Positions 35,376-42,822 of a stretch of 64,000 bases of DNA are shown piece after piece. The stretch is from NCBI RefSeq assembly GCF_022179405.1, contig NZ_BPQT01000004.1, forward strand, positions 161,165 to 225,164, written 5' to 3'. The position numbers were made by a program, and so were the translations under genes. The stretch is from Methylobacterium marchantiae. Its GTDB lineage: Bacteria > Pseudomonadota > Alphaproteobacteria > Rhizobiales > Beijerinckiaceae. The notes below the pieces were generated by a model. That model was not told the origin of the DNA and made no database searches. It saw only the letters and a list, made by a program, of their open reading frames with translations. The stretch's first letter is position 1, and each line of letters begins with the position of its first letter.

Positions 35376-36390
35376 GACCGCTCCGATTCCGCAGGATTCC
35401 GGCCGAGACGTGCCCAACGGTCCCCTCGTTCTCGCCGTACCCTCGAAGGGACGCCTGCAGGAGAACGCCTCCGCGTTCTTCGCGCGAGCCGGGCTGAAGC
35501 TCGCGCAAGGAGCGGGTGCGCGCGACTATCGCGGCAAGCTCGTGGGCGTACCCGATGTGGAGGTGCGCTACCTCTCGGCCTCGGAGATCGCCAACCAGCT
35601 CGCCAGCGGCACGGCCCATCTCGGCGTCACCGGCGAGGATCTCATCCGCGAGAGCCTCCCCGATGCGCGCGGACAGGTGGAATTGCTGACGCCCCTCGGT
35701 TTCGGCCAGGCGACGGTGGTCGTCGCCGTGCCGCAGGCCTGGATCGATGTCCGCGCCATGACCGATCTCGACGAGGTCGCGGCCGAACTCCGCATTCGCC
35801 ACGGGCGACGCCTGCGCATCGCCACGAAATACGTCAATCTGACACGGCGTTTTTTCGCCGAACACGGGGTCGCCGATTACCGGATCGTGGAAAGCCTCGG
35901 CGCCACCGAGGGGGCTCCCGCTTCCGGCTCTTCGGAGATCATCGTCGACATCACGACGACGGGTGCGACGCTCGCGGCCAACGCCCTGAAGATCCTCGAC
36001 GACGGCATCATCCTGCGCTCGGAGGCCAATCTCGTCGCCTCTCTGACGGCCTCCTGGGGCCAGAGCCAGAAGAAGGCCCTGCGCACCGTGCTCGGCCGGA
36101 TCGCGGCGGAGGAGCGCGCCCGCCTGACCCGCGAGATCCGCGCAGCGATGCCCCAGGACGGCAATCTCGATCTCGCCGGAATCAGCGCCCTGCACGATGC
36201 GCAGCTCCCCTACGGCATGCCGGAACATCGCGGCGCCGAGATCGTGCTCCACTGCCCGGTCGATGCGACATTCGATCTCGTCGACGACCTCGTGAAATCG
36301 GGAGCGAGTGCGGTCAGCGTCAGACGGATCGACTACGCCTTCGGTGCGGACAATCCGTTGATCGACCGCCTGCTCGCCCGGCTGGGCTGA
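35368..36390 (+). CDS. hisG: ATP phosphoribosyltransferase HisG
   Basis: A 340-residue enzyme that condenses ATP with PRPP to start histidine synthesis. The catalytic domain has VPSKGRLQENA, LGVTGEDLIRE, RIATKYVNLTRRFF and IVDITTTGATLAANAL. The last 100 residues extend past the short HisG form that usually goes with HisZ; EIVLHCPVDATFDLVDDLVKSGASAVSVRRI resembles half of the HisG C-terminal regulatory domain. GTG 35368 follows GGAAGGA and overlaps hisZ. Confidence 0.93.
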   Translation: MAETAPIPQDSGRDVPNGPLVLAVPSKGRLQENASAFFARAGLKLAQGAGARDYRGKLVGVPDVEVRYLSASEIANQLASGTAHLGVTGEDLIRESLPDARGQVELLTPLGFGQATVVVAVPQAWIDVRAMTDLDEVAAELRIRHGRRLRIATKYVNLTRRFFAEHGVADYRIVESLGATEGAPASGSSEIIVDITTTGATLAANALKILDDGIILRSEANLVASLTASWGQSQKKALRTVLGRIAAEERARLTREIRAAMPQDGNLDLAGISALHDAQLPYGMPEHRGAEIVLHCPVDATFDLVDDLVKSGASAVSVRRIDYAFGADNPLIDRLLARLG

Positions 36391-36393
36391 GCT

Positions 36394-36762
36394 CTATAGC
36401 GGACCCTGTTTGGCGAATTCCGAAAAGACGCCGCGCAGGGTCTTCAGCCGCGCCTCGTAGGCCCTGGTCAGGCAGGCGACGTCGGCTGCGCAGGTCCGTC
36501 TTTCCTCCAGCCACGCCTCCTGGTCGTCGCGCAGCTTGGCATTGCCGCCCATGGGCAGGAGCCCGCGCAGGATCTCGAACCGGACCGCCATCTCGACGTC
36601 GAGATCGTTGAGGGACAGGTGGCCGCAGATCGCCTTCTCGTCGGGCGTCTCGGCCTTCTCGCAGGGGAAACTCGCGGCCTCGGCACCGGACGCGCCCAGC
36701 ATCGCGGCGGCGGCAAAGCCCCATGCCCGGTAGCGCTGCTGCATTCTACGCGATGAAATCAT
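36394..36762 (-). CDS. exported LprI/DUF1311-like protein
   Basis: A 122-residue exported protein with signal peptide (cut near AEAA, residue 29) and the lysozyme-inhibitor LprI-type helical domain: PCEKAETPDEKAICGHLSLNDLD, then DDQEAWLEERRTCAADVACLTRAYEARLKTL, with four cysteines likely in two disulfides. The ATG overlaps the stop of the hemJ gene (ATGA). Lysozyme inhibition is a family association, not shown here. Confidence 0.8.
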   Translation of the reverse strand: MISSRRMQQRYRAWGFAAAAMLGASGAEAASFPCEKAETPDEKAICGHLSLNDLDVEMAVRFEILRGLLPMGGNAKLRDDQEAWLEERRTCAADVACLTRAYEARLKTLRGVFSEFAKQGPL

Positions 36763-37211
36763 GAACCGAATCCCGGTTTGACGACGACGAGGACGACGAT
36801 GGCGACCATGAGGAGCGTCGGCACCTCGTTGACCATCCGGTAGAAGCGGTGGTTCCGAATGTTCCGGTCGGCGGCGAAATCCTTGACCATCCGCGAGAAC
36901 CAGCCGTGGCAGCCGCTCATTGCCAGGACCAGGACGAACTTCGCCTGCATCCAGCCGGAGGCGTAGAACCCGCTCTGCCAAGCGAGGAACAGGCCGAGCA
37001 ACCATGTGACGATCATGGCCGGGTTCATGATCGCCTTCATCAGGCGCCGCTCCATGACCTTGAACGTCTCCGACTGGGCCGAGGAGGCCGCATCGGCGGG
37101 CAGCGACGCGTGGTAGACGAAAAGGCGCGGCAGATAGAGCAGCCCAGCCATCCACGAGATCACCGCGATGACGTGGATGGCCTTGATCCAGGGATAGAGC
37201 GTGTCGCCCAT
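36759..37211 (-). CDS. hemJ: protoporphyrinogen oxidase HemJ
   Basis: A 150-residue four-helix membrane protein of the HemJ (UPF0093, TIGR00701) family, which oxidises protoporphyrinogen IX in bacteria lacking HemG and HemY. KAIHVIAVISWMAGLLYLPRLFVYH holds the conserved histidines and Arg, and FKVMERRLMKAIMNPAMIVTW and RFYRMVNEVPTLLM are family blocks. It starts eight bases after the hemE stop, so hemE-hemJ form a heme unit. Confidence 0.9.
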   Translation of the reverse strand: MGDTLYPWIKAIHVIAVISWMAGLLYLPRLFVYHASLPADAASSAQSETFKVMERRLMKAIMNPAMIVTWLLGLFLAWQSGFYASGWMQAKFVLVLAMSGCHGWFSRMVKDFAADRNIRNHRFYRMVNEVPTLLMVAIVVLVVVKPGFGS

Positions 37212-37219
37212 GTGGACCG

Positions 37220-38290
37220 TCAGCGCCGCAATCTGGCGAGCATCCGCTCCACATGGGCGATCGGCGTCTGCGGCGTGATGCCGTGTCCGAGGTTGAAGAT
37301 GTGCGGCACTCCCGCCGTCGCTTCCAGGACGCCATCCACGGCGGCGTCGAGGGCCTCGCCACCCTCGATCAGCGTTTCGGGGTGAATGTTGCCCTGGGTC
37401 ACGGTGCGTGGCGCTACGGCACTGCGCAGGGCCTTCAGGTCGACGCTCCAATCGACGCCGACGGCGTCCGCCCCGGTCTCATCCATGACGCGGGCATGGC
37501 CTTCCAGGCCCGAACCGCGGGCGAAGACGATGATCTTGGCCCCTGGTACGCGGGCTCGGACCCCGTCGACGATCCGGGCGATGGGCGCGAAGCTCCAATG
37601 CTTCAGGGCGTCGGCGCTCGCATCCGGCGCCTGGGGGAGCGAACCGGCATGGGATTCGAAGATCTGGACCGCGTCGGCACCCGCTTCGAGCTGCCGCGAC
37701 AGATACTCGATCTGCACCGAGACCAGCCGGTCGATGAGTTCCTGCACCAGCGCCGTGTCGCTATCGGCGAGGGCCCGGGCCGGGGCGAGGTCCGGCGTTC
37801 CGCGGCCGCCGATCATGTAGCTCGCCACCGTCCAGGGACCACCACAGAATCCGAGCAGCGTCGTCTCCGCGGGAAGCTCATGGCGCAGGCGTCGAACGGT
37901 TTCGAAGACCGGTTCCAGATGCTGGAAGATGCTCGGATCCTCCGCCTGTTTCAGGCGGGCGAATTCGTCCCGGCCATGGACCGGATCGAGCCTGGGACCT
38001 TCACCCTCGACGAAGCGGACGTTCTGCCCGAGGGCATCGGGTACGACGAGGATGTCCGAGAAGAGGATCGCCGCATCGAAGCCGAAACGCCTGATCGGCT
38101 GCAGCGTCACTTCGGTGGCGAAATCCGGGTTGTAACAGAGATCGAGGAAGGAGCCGGCCTTGGCCCGCACCTCGCGATATTCCGGAAGGTATCGCCCGGC
38201 CTGGCGCATCATCCAGGCGGGCGGAATCCTGGCGGCTTTGCCCTCGAGAACCTGGATCAGCGCACGATCGGTGGTGTCACGACGTGTCAT
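37220..38290 (-). CDS. hemE: uroporphyrinogen decarboxylase
   Basis: A 356-residue enzyme that decarboxylates uroporphyrinogen III to coproporphyrinogen III. The substrate-binding [39 protein letters not shown] and GNIHPETL segments are all present. ATG 38290 has GAGAGA upstream; the frame opens seven codons earlier. It is transcribed away from the putative origin, as hemE is in Caulobacter. Confidence 0.95.
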   Translation of the reverse strand: MTRRDTTDRALIQVLEGKAARIPPAWMMRQAGRYLPEYREVRAKAGSFLDLCYNPDFATEVTLQPIRRFGFDAAILFSDILVVPDALGQNVRFVEGEGPRLDPVHGRDEFARLKQAEDPSIFQHLEPVFETVRRLRHELPAETTLLGFCGGPWTVASYMIGGRGTPDLAPARALADSDTALVQELIDRLVSVQIEYLSRQLEAGADAVQIFESHAGSLPQAPDASADALKHWSFAPIARIVDGVRARVPGAKIIVFARGSGLEGHARVMDETGADAVGVDWSVDLKALRSAVAPRTVTQGNIHPETLIEGGEALDAAVDGVLEATAGVPHIFNLGHGITPQTPIAHVERMLARLRR

Positions 38291-38369
38291 GCGTCTCTCT
38301 GCCCGGTCCATCGTTGATTGGAAGAGTTCGGTCCTATCGGGACAGAGCTATGACGTCACTGCGTGCTCT

Positions 38370-38441
38370 CGGGAAGTCCCTTTGCATGGGTAGGTCCCTT
38401 CGCATCGGGAAATCCCTTCGCCCCGGAACGTCCTTTTACCA
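38370..38441. repeat. four tandem 18-base repeats in the origin region
   Basis: Units at 38370, 38388, 38406 and 38424; consensus CGGGAAGTCCCTTCGCAT. Units 1 and 2, and 1 and 3, agree at 14 of 18 positions; unit 4 is weaker (12 of 18). Each has a palindromic core of the form GGGA-N2-TCCC or close to it. Weaker CCTTC echoes with roughly the same period continue to about 38500. They look like protein-binding iterons. Confidence 0.8.
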
Positions 38442-38605
38442 CCGAGGGCCTTCTCGATCCGAGAGCCTCTCCTCGAAAGCCCCTTCGCTTCGAGCGCCTT
38501 CGAAGGTGGCCGGAAAGGCCTGTCCCGTCCCGCCTATCTAATAGGAAAAGAGAGATTCTAGGACTCTGTTTTTTCTATTGGACGGGGGATGATGGGAACG
38601 CGGAC

Positions 38606-38614
38606 TTATCCACA
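38606..38614 (+). promoter_or_regulatory. perfect DnaA box
   Basis: TTATCCACA, identical to the strong DnaA consensus TTATNCACA. It lies 26 bases right of the AT-rich segment and 23 bases left of the CtrA box, a layout fitting an origin. Confidence 0.85.
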
Positions 38615-38636
38615 CCCCATCCCCTCGGCACCGGCG

Positions 38637-38651
38637 TTAACGGGACTTTAA
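38637..38651. promoter_or_regulatory. perfect CtrA binding box
   Basis: TTAA-CGGGACT-TTAA, an exact match to the CtrA full site TTAA-N7-TTAA. In Caulobacter CtrA binds such boxes in Cori and blocks initiation. TTAA is rare in this GC-rich sequence, so a chance full box next to a DnaA box is unlikely. Confidence 0.8.
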
Positions 38652-38838
38652 CGGGTTCGCGCTAACTTTCCAGAAGCGGAAGTCCGATCAGGGACTTGTG
38701 CGCCACCACGGTACCCGTCCGCCCGAACCCTCCTTGAATCTCCCAAAACGAGATCGGAGCGAGGGCACTGGTGTTGCATGTTGACGGAAGAGTCGACAAT
38801 TCGGTGAGGAATTCCGATCGGGTCTCTGACGGGTGGCT

Positions 38839-38847
38839 TTATCCCCA
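38839..38847 (+). promoter_or_regulatory. near-consensus DnaA box
   Basis: TTATCCCCA, one mismatch to TTATCCACA, in the right half of the putative origin. A weaker reverse copy, TTATCCAAC, is at 38873-38881. Confidence 0.55.
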
Positions 38848-38929
38848 TCTGTCGACTCCGGCTCTCAGGTGTGTTGGATAACCCGGTGATCCCTCACGCC
38901 CATCCGATGGCCTGGGATGGGAATTTCCG

Positions 38930-39760
38930 ATGAGTCGCAGCTACTTCCACCTCCATCTAGTCTCGGATTCCACCGGCGAGACCCTCATCAATGTCGGACG
39001 CGCCGCGGCGGCGCAGTACGAAGGCGTCTCGGCCATCGAGCACGTCTACCCGCTGGTCCGGTCCTCCGCGCAGCTCGAGCGTGTCATCTCCGAGATCGAG
39101 GCGGCTCCAGGCCTCGTCCTCTACACCCTGGTCGGGCACGACCTGACGGAGCGGCTCGAAGCCGCCTGCCGCGAGACCGGTTCACCGTGCCTCTCCGTCC
39201 TGCAGCCGGTCCACGCCCTGCTCCAATCCTATCTCGGTGCGGAGACGACCGCCCGGCCGGGGGCGCAGCACATGCTGAACGCCGAGTATTTCAAGCGCAT
39301 CGACGCGATGAACTTCACCCTTGCCCATGACGACGGCAACCTGCCCTTCGACATCGACGAATCCGACGTGATCCTCGTGGGCGTCAGCCGGACATCGAAG
39401 ACACCCACCGCGATCTATCTCGCCAATCGCGGCCTGAAGACCGCGAATTTCCCCCTGGTGCCAGGCATGCCGGTACCGCCCAGTCTGGAAAATGCCCGCA
39501 AGCCGCTCATCGTCGGATTGCTCGCCTCTCCGGAGAGGATCGTGCAGATTCGGCAGAACCGCCTCCTCAGCCTGAAGGCCGACGACACCTCGCTCTATGT
39601 CGATCGCGATGCGGTGGCGGACGAGATCGCTGCCTGCCGCAAACTCTGCAACCGGCATCGCTGGCCGACCATCGACGTGACCAGGCGCTCGATCGAGGAG
39701 ACAGCTGCGTCGATCCTCGATCTGCACCGCGAGCACCGCCTCAAATTCATCGTGGCATGA
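38930..39760 (+). CDS. pyruvate, phosphate dikinase regulatory protein (PPSR/DUF299)
   Basis: A 276-residue bifunctional kinase/phosphorylase that controls PPDK or PEP synthase by ADP-dependent phosphorylation. [14 protein letters not shown] opens the protein, the P-loop reads [18 protein letters not shown], and [17 protein letters not shown] closes it. It is the homologue of the gene that borders Cori opposite hemE in Caulobacter. It is transcribed away from the origin and overlaps the maf gene by four bases. Confidence 0.93.
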   Translation: MSRSYFHLHLVSDSTGETLINVGRAAAAQYEGVSAIEHVYPLVRSSAQLERVISEIEAAPGLVLYTLVGHDLTERLEAACRETGSPCLSVLQPVHALLQSYLGAETTARPGAQHMLNAEYFKRIDAMNFTLAHDDGNLPFDIDESDVILVGVSRTSKTPTAIYLANRGLKTANFPLVPGMPVPPSLENARKPLIVGLLASPERIVQIRQNRLLSLKADDTSLYVDRDAVADEIAACRKLCNRHRWPTIDVTRRSIEETAASILDLHREHRLKFIVA

Positions 39761-40395
39761 CGCGCGAAGCGAGATCCGTGATGACCCGTCTCTGGCTGCC
39801 CGAACGTCCGCTCGTCCTCGCCTCCGGTTCGCCGACGCGCAGGCATCTCCTCGAATCTGCCGGCCTCGACGTGGAGGTCGTGGTCCCGAATGTCGACGAG
39901 CGCGCCATCGAGGCCGAGGCCGGCCCTCTCACTCCCGCCGATCTCGCCCTCCGGTTGGCCCTCACCAAGGCACGTGCGGTGGCAGCCACGGTCGGAGACA
40001 GGATCGTCCTGGCCGCGGATCAGGTTCTCGCCTGCGAGGGGGAGGTGTTTCATAAATCCTCCTCTCTCGACGTTGCCAGACTTCAATTGAGCCGGCTATC
40101 GAACAAGACGCATTCGTTGCATTCCGCCGCTGCCCTCATCGTGCCGGGACGGGAGCCTGACCTCCTTCACGACGAGGCCCGTCTGACCATGCGGGATCTG
40201 AGCGCGTCCGCCATCGATACCTATCTGGCGATCGCCGGGCATGATCGCGTCACCGGCACGGTGGGCGGATACCAGTTGGAAGGCCTCGGCATTCATCTGT
40301 TCACAGCGATCGAGGGGGCTCATGCCACCATCCTCGGCCTGCCGCTGACCGGATTGCTCGACCGGTTGCGAAGCCAAGGCTGGCTTGCCTTCTGA
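39757..40395 (+). CDS. Maf-like nucleoside triphosphate pyrophosphatase
   Basis: A 212-residue Maf/HAM1-type housecleaning enzyme that hydrolyses non-canonical or modified nucleotides to monophosphates. [23 protein letters not shown] is the N-terminal signature, [17 protein letters not shown] the catalytic strand with its Asp, and [16 protein letters not shown] the C-terminal loop. The YceF-like spectrum (7-methyl-GTP) is a guess. ATGA overlap with the PPSR gene supports the start at 39757. Confidence 0.9.
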   Translation: MTREARSVMTRLWLPERPLVLASGSPTRRHLLESAGLDVEVVVPNVDERAIEAEAGPLTPADLALRLALTKARAVAATVGDRIVLAADQVLACEGEVFHKSSSLDVARLQLSRLSNKTHSLHSAAALIVPGREPDLLHDEARLTMRDLSASAIDTYLAIAGHDRVTGTVGGYQLEGLGIHLFTAIEGAHATILGLPLTGLLDRLRSQGWLAF

Positions 40396-40435
40396 TCCCG
40401 GCCTTCTGATCCCGAACGCCTCGCGAGACCCATTC

Positions 40436-41278
40436 ATGATCAAAGCCTTCGTCGTCGGTCATCCGATCGCCCATTCCCGGTCGCCGATGATCCACGGACA
40501 TTGGCTCGCCACCCTCGGGCTCGACGGTTCCTACGAGCGGATCGACGTGGCGCCGGAGGATTTCGGGACTTTTCTGCGCGGCCTGAAAGCAGATGGGTTC
40601 GCCGGCGGAAACGTGACCCTGCCGCACAAGGAAGCTGCCTTCACCGGGGCCGACGTGCTGACGGACGCCGCCCGGAGGATCGGCGCGGTCAACACGCTCT
40701 CCTTCGACGGGCAGGGGCGTCTCGTGGGCGACAATACCGACGCCGTCGGCTTTACCGCCCATCTCGACGAGACCCTCGGACCGGACTGGCTCAGCGTGGA
40801 TGCCGGCGACGTCGTGATCCTCGGGGCGGGGGGAGCGGCACGGGCCGTGGTCGCGGGCCTCCTCGACCGTCCGGCGACCCGCATCCTCGTGGCCAACCGT
40901 ACGCGCTCGCGGTCCGAGGCCATTGCCGGCCTCGACCCTACCCGCGTCGAAGCCGTTGACTGGGACGGACTCGATGATGCTCTCCGCGGCGCGCGGCTTC
41001 TCGTCAACACCACCTCCCTCGGCATGACCGGCAAGCCGCAACTCGACATCGCGCTGGAAAACTTGCCCGCTGACTGTGCCGTTGCCGATATCGTCTATTC
41101 GCCGCTGGAGACGCCGCTTCTCGCGGCAGCCGCGGCGAGAGGGCATCGCGTGATCGACGGGCTCGGCATGCTGCTGCACCAGGCCGTGCCGGGTTTCGAG
41201 CGCTGGTTCGGAACCCGTCCCGTGGTGACGCGGGAATTGCGCGCCCTGATCGTCGCCGATCTGGTGGCGAAGCGATGA
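40436..41278 (+). CDS. aroE: shikimate dehydrogenase
   Basis: A 280-residue NADP enzyme that reduces 3-dehydroshikimate. VVGHPIAHSRSPMIHGHWL binds shikimate, NVTLPHKEAAF holds the catalytic Lys, GDNTDAVGF the Asp, and VILGAGGAARAVVAGLL the NADP loop with NRTRSRS marking NADP preference. It overlaps coaE by four bases (ATGA). Confidence 0.95.
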   Translation: MIKAFVVGHPIAHSRSPMIHGHWLATLGLDGSYERIDVAPEDFGTFLRGLKADGFAGGNVTLPHKEAAFTGADVLTDAARRIGAVNTLSFDGQGRLVGDNTDAVGFTAHLDETLGPDWLSVDAGDVVILGAGGAARAVVAGLLDRPATRILVANRTRSRSEAIAGLDPTRVEAVDWDGLDDALRGARLLVNTTSLGMTGKPQLDIALENLPADCAVADIVYSPLETPLLAAAAARGHRVIDGLGMLLHQAVPGFERWFGTRPVVTRELRALIVADLVAKR

Positions 41279-41880
41279 CCCGGCCCTTCATTCTCGGGCT
41301 CACCGGGTCCATCGGCATGGGAAAATCGACCACCGCCGCCATGTTCGCCCGGCGCGGCATACCGATCCATGACGCGGATGCGGCAGTGCGGCGGCTCTAC
41401 TCGGCGGGAGGAGCGGGTGCCCGCCTCATCGCCGATCTCTTTCCCGATGCGATCGGAAGTGATGGCTCCGTCGACCGCGCACGCCTGCGGGACCACGTGC
41501 TCGGCCGGCCTGAATCCCTTGCTCAGCTGGAGGCCGCAATCCATCCCCTCGTCCGTGAGGAGGAGCAACGCTTCCTCGACGAGCACGCCGCCGCATCCCT
41601 GATGATCCTCGACATTCCCCTCCTGTTCGAGACCGGCGGGGACGCGAGATGCGACGCGGTCCTGGTGGTGACGGCGGATTCCGAGGTTCAGCGGCAGCGT
41701 GTCCTGGCGCGTCCCGGCATGTCCGAGGCGGCGTTTGCCGCCATCCTCGCCAAGCAGATGCCAGATGCGGAGAAACGCGCACGCGCCGACTTCCTCATCG
41801 ATACCGGGCTTGGCCTTGCTGGTGCCGAAAATCAGGTCGACGCTCTCATCGAGCGCCTCTCCGACGGCCGTCGCGCCTGA
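41275..41880 (+). CDS. coaE: dephospho-CoA kinase
   Basis: A 201-residue P-loop kinase catalysing the last step of coenzyme A synthesis. LGLTGSIGMGKSTTAAMFARRG is the Walker A region, HDADAAVRRLY the substrate-binding block, and DIPLLFETGGDARCDAVLVV the lid/core. The ATG overlaps the aroE stop; dnaQ follows, as commonly seen in alphaproteobacteria. Confidence 0.95.
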   Translation: MTRPFILGLTGSIGMGKSTTAAMFARRGIPIHDADAAVRRLYSAGGAGARLIADLFPDAIGSDGSVDRARLRDHVLGRPESLAQLEAAIHPLVREEEQRFLDEHAAASLMILDIPLLFETGGDARCDAVLVVTADSEVQRQRVLARPGMSEAAFAAILAKQMPDAEKRARADFLIDTGLGLAGAENQVDALIERLSDGRRA

Positions 41881-41915
41881 CCGATCGTTCCGTATCCTCT
41901 CGAATGGACCGCACC

Positions 41916-42641
41916 ATGCTCCGTGAGATCGTCCTCGATACCGAGACCACCGGGACGGATGCCAAGAACGGGGACCGGCTCATCGAGATCGGCTGCGTCG
42001 AGCTCATCAACCACGTCCAGACCGGGGTCACGTTCCACCGCTACGTCAACCCGACACGGCCGGTGTCCCAGGGTGCCTTCGGCGTCCACGGCCTGTCCGA
42101 TGCGTTCCTCGCCGACAAGCCGCTCTTCTCGGCCGTGGTCGCGGATTTCGTCGCCTTCTGCGGCGACGCGCCCCTCGTCATCCACAATGCGCCCTTCGAT
42201 GTCGGCTTCCTCAACATGGAGTTCGCCCGGCTCGGCGAAAAGGGACCGCCGCAAATCAACCTCGATACGGTCGTCGACACGCTGCAGATGGCGCGGCGCA
42301 AGCATACGGGCGCGTCCAACACCCTCGATGCGCTCTGTGTCCGCTACGGGATCGATACGACGCGGCGCACCAAGCATGGTGCACTCCTCGACGCCCAGAT
42401 CCTGGCAGAGGTCTATGTCGAACTCCTAGGGGGCAAGCAGGCCAGCCTCGGTCTCGCGAGCGCGGAATCTCCCGAGCCGTTACGCCGCGTCACGGTGAGT
42501 GATGGACCGATCGCCACAGGACCTCGCCGATTGCGCAACCGTCTGAGCCCTCTGGAAGTTAGCCAGCACGCCACCTTCGTCGCAAATCTCGGTGCCAGTC
42601 CGATCTGGCGTGATTACGTCAGCGAGAACGACGGCGATTGA
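41916..42641 (+). CDS. dnaQ: DNA polymerase III epsilon subunit (proofreading exonuclease)
   Basis: A 241-residue 3'-5' exonuclease. The DEDDh residues are in VLDTETTGTDAKNGDRLIEIG, VIHNAPFDVGFLNMEF and KHGALLDAQILAEVY. The C-terminal 55 residues form the polymerase-binding tail. An ATG at 41904 would add four residues. In many relatives secB follows on the other strand; here a PHB-depolymerase-like gene does. Confidence 0.94.
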   Translation: MLREIVLDTETTGTDAKNGDRLIEIGCVELINHVQTGVTFHRYVNPTRPVSQGAFGVHGLSDAFLADKPLFSAVVADFVAFCGDAPLVIHNAPFDVGFLNMEFARLGEKGPPQINLDTVVDTLQMARRKHTGASNTLDALCVRYGIDTTRRTKHGALLDAQILAEVYVELLGGKQASLGLASAESPEPLRRVTVSDGPIATGPRRLRNRLSPLEVSQHATFVANLGASPIWRDYVSENDGD

Positions 42642-42653
42642 GGGATGCGAGGG

Positions 42654-42684
42654 TGCAATGCAATAAAAGACATATTGCATTGCA
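42654..42684. promoter_or_regulatory. TGC-N3-GCA inverted repeat, possible PhaR-type operator
   Basis: TGCAATGCAAT (42654-42664) and ATTGCATTGCA (42674-42684) are perfect 11-base arms around a nine-base AT-rich spacer. Each arm holds a TGC-N3-GCA palindrome, the core reported for alphaproteobacterial PhaR/AniA regulators of polyhydroxybutyrate metabolism. The next gene is a PHB-depolymerase-type esterase, which fits. It also lies just past the dnaQ stop, so a terminator role is possible, but no T-run follows. Confidence 0.55.
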
Positions 42685-42822
42685 ATAAAACCCGCTTACA
42701 TTTCCAGACATCGAGTCGGCGCGGAGGCGAAACAAGCCCATCGTCGATGCGGGATCACTTCGCATCCAGCATCGATCGGATCCCGTCGGCTGCATCCCAT
42801 CACCCATGAAAGCGATCCAGCG

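Larger units (their letters stand above)
38291..38929. other. oriC: putative chromosomal replication origin (oriC)
   Basis: 639 bases without a credible gene between hemE and the PPDK-regulator gene, the position of Cori in Caulobacter and of predicted origins in other alphaproteobacteria. It contains a perfect DnaA box (38606-38614), an 8/9 box (38839-38847), a reverse 7/9 box (38873-38881), an AT-rich segment (38533-38580), a perfect CtrA box (38637-38651), five GANTC sites (38554, 38562, 38736, 38790, 38854) and 18-base tandem repeats (38370-38441). GGA/TCC palindromes recur at 38678, 38808 and 38920. Flanking genes diverge. Confidence 0.8.

Noticed and set aside
38363-38665. Open frame through the 18-base repeats
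   Set aside because: It would encode hexapeptide repeats such as GSPFAW, but it has no ribosome binding site and covers the DnaA box and CtrA site; origin function explains the region better.
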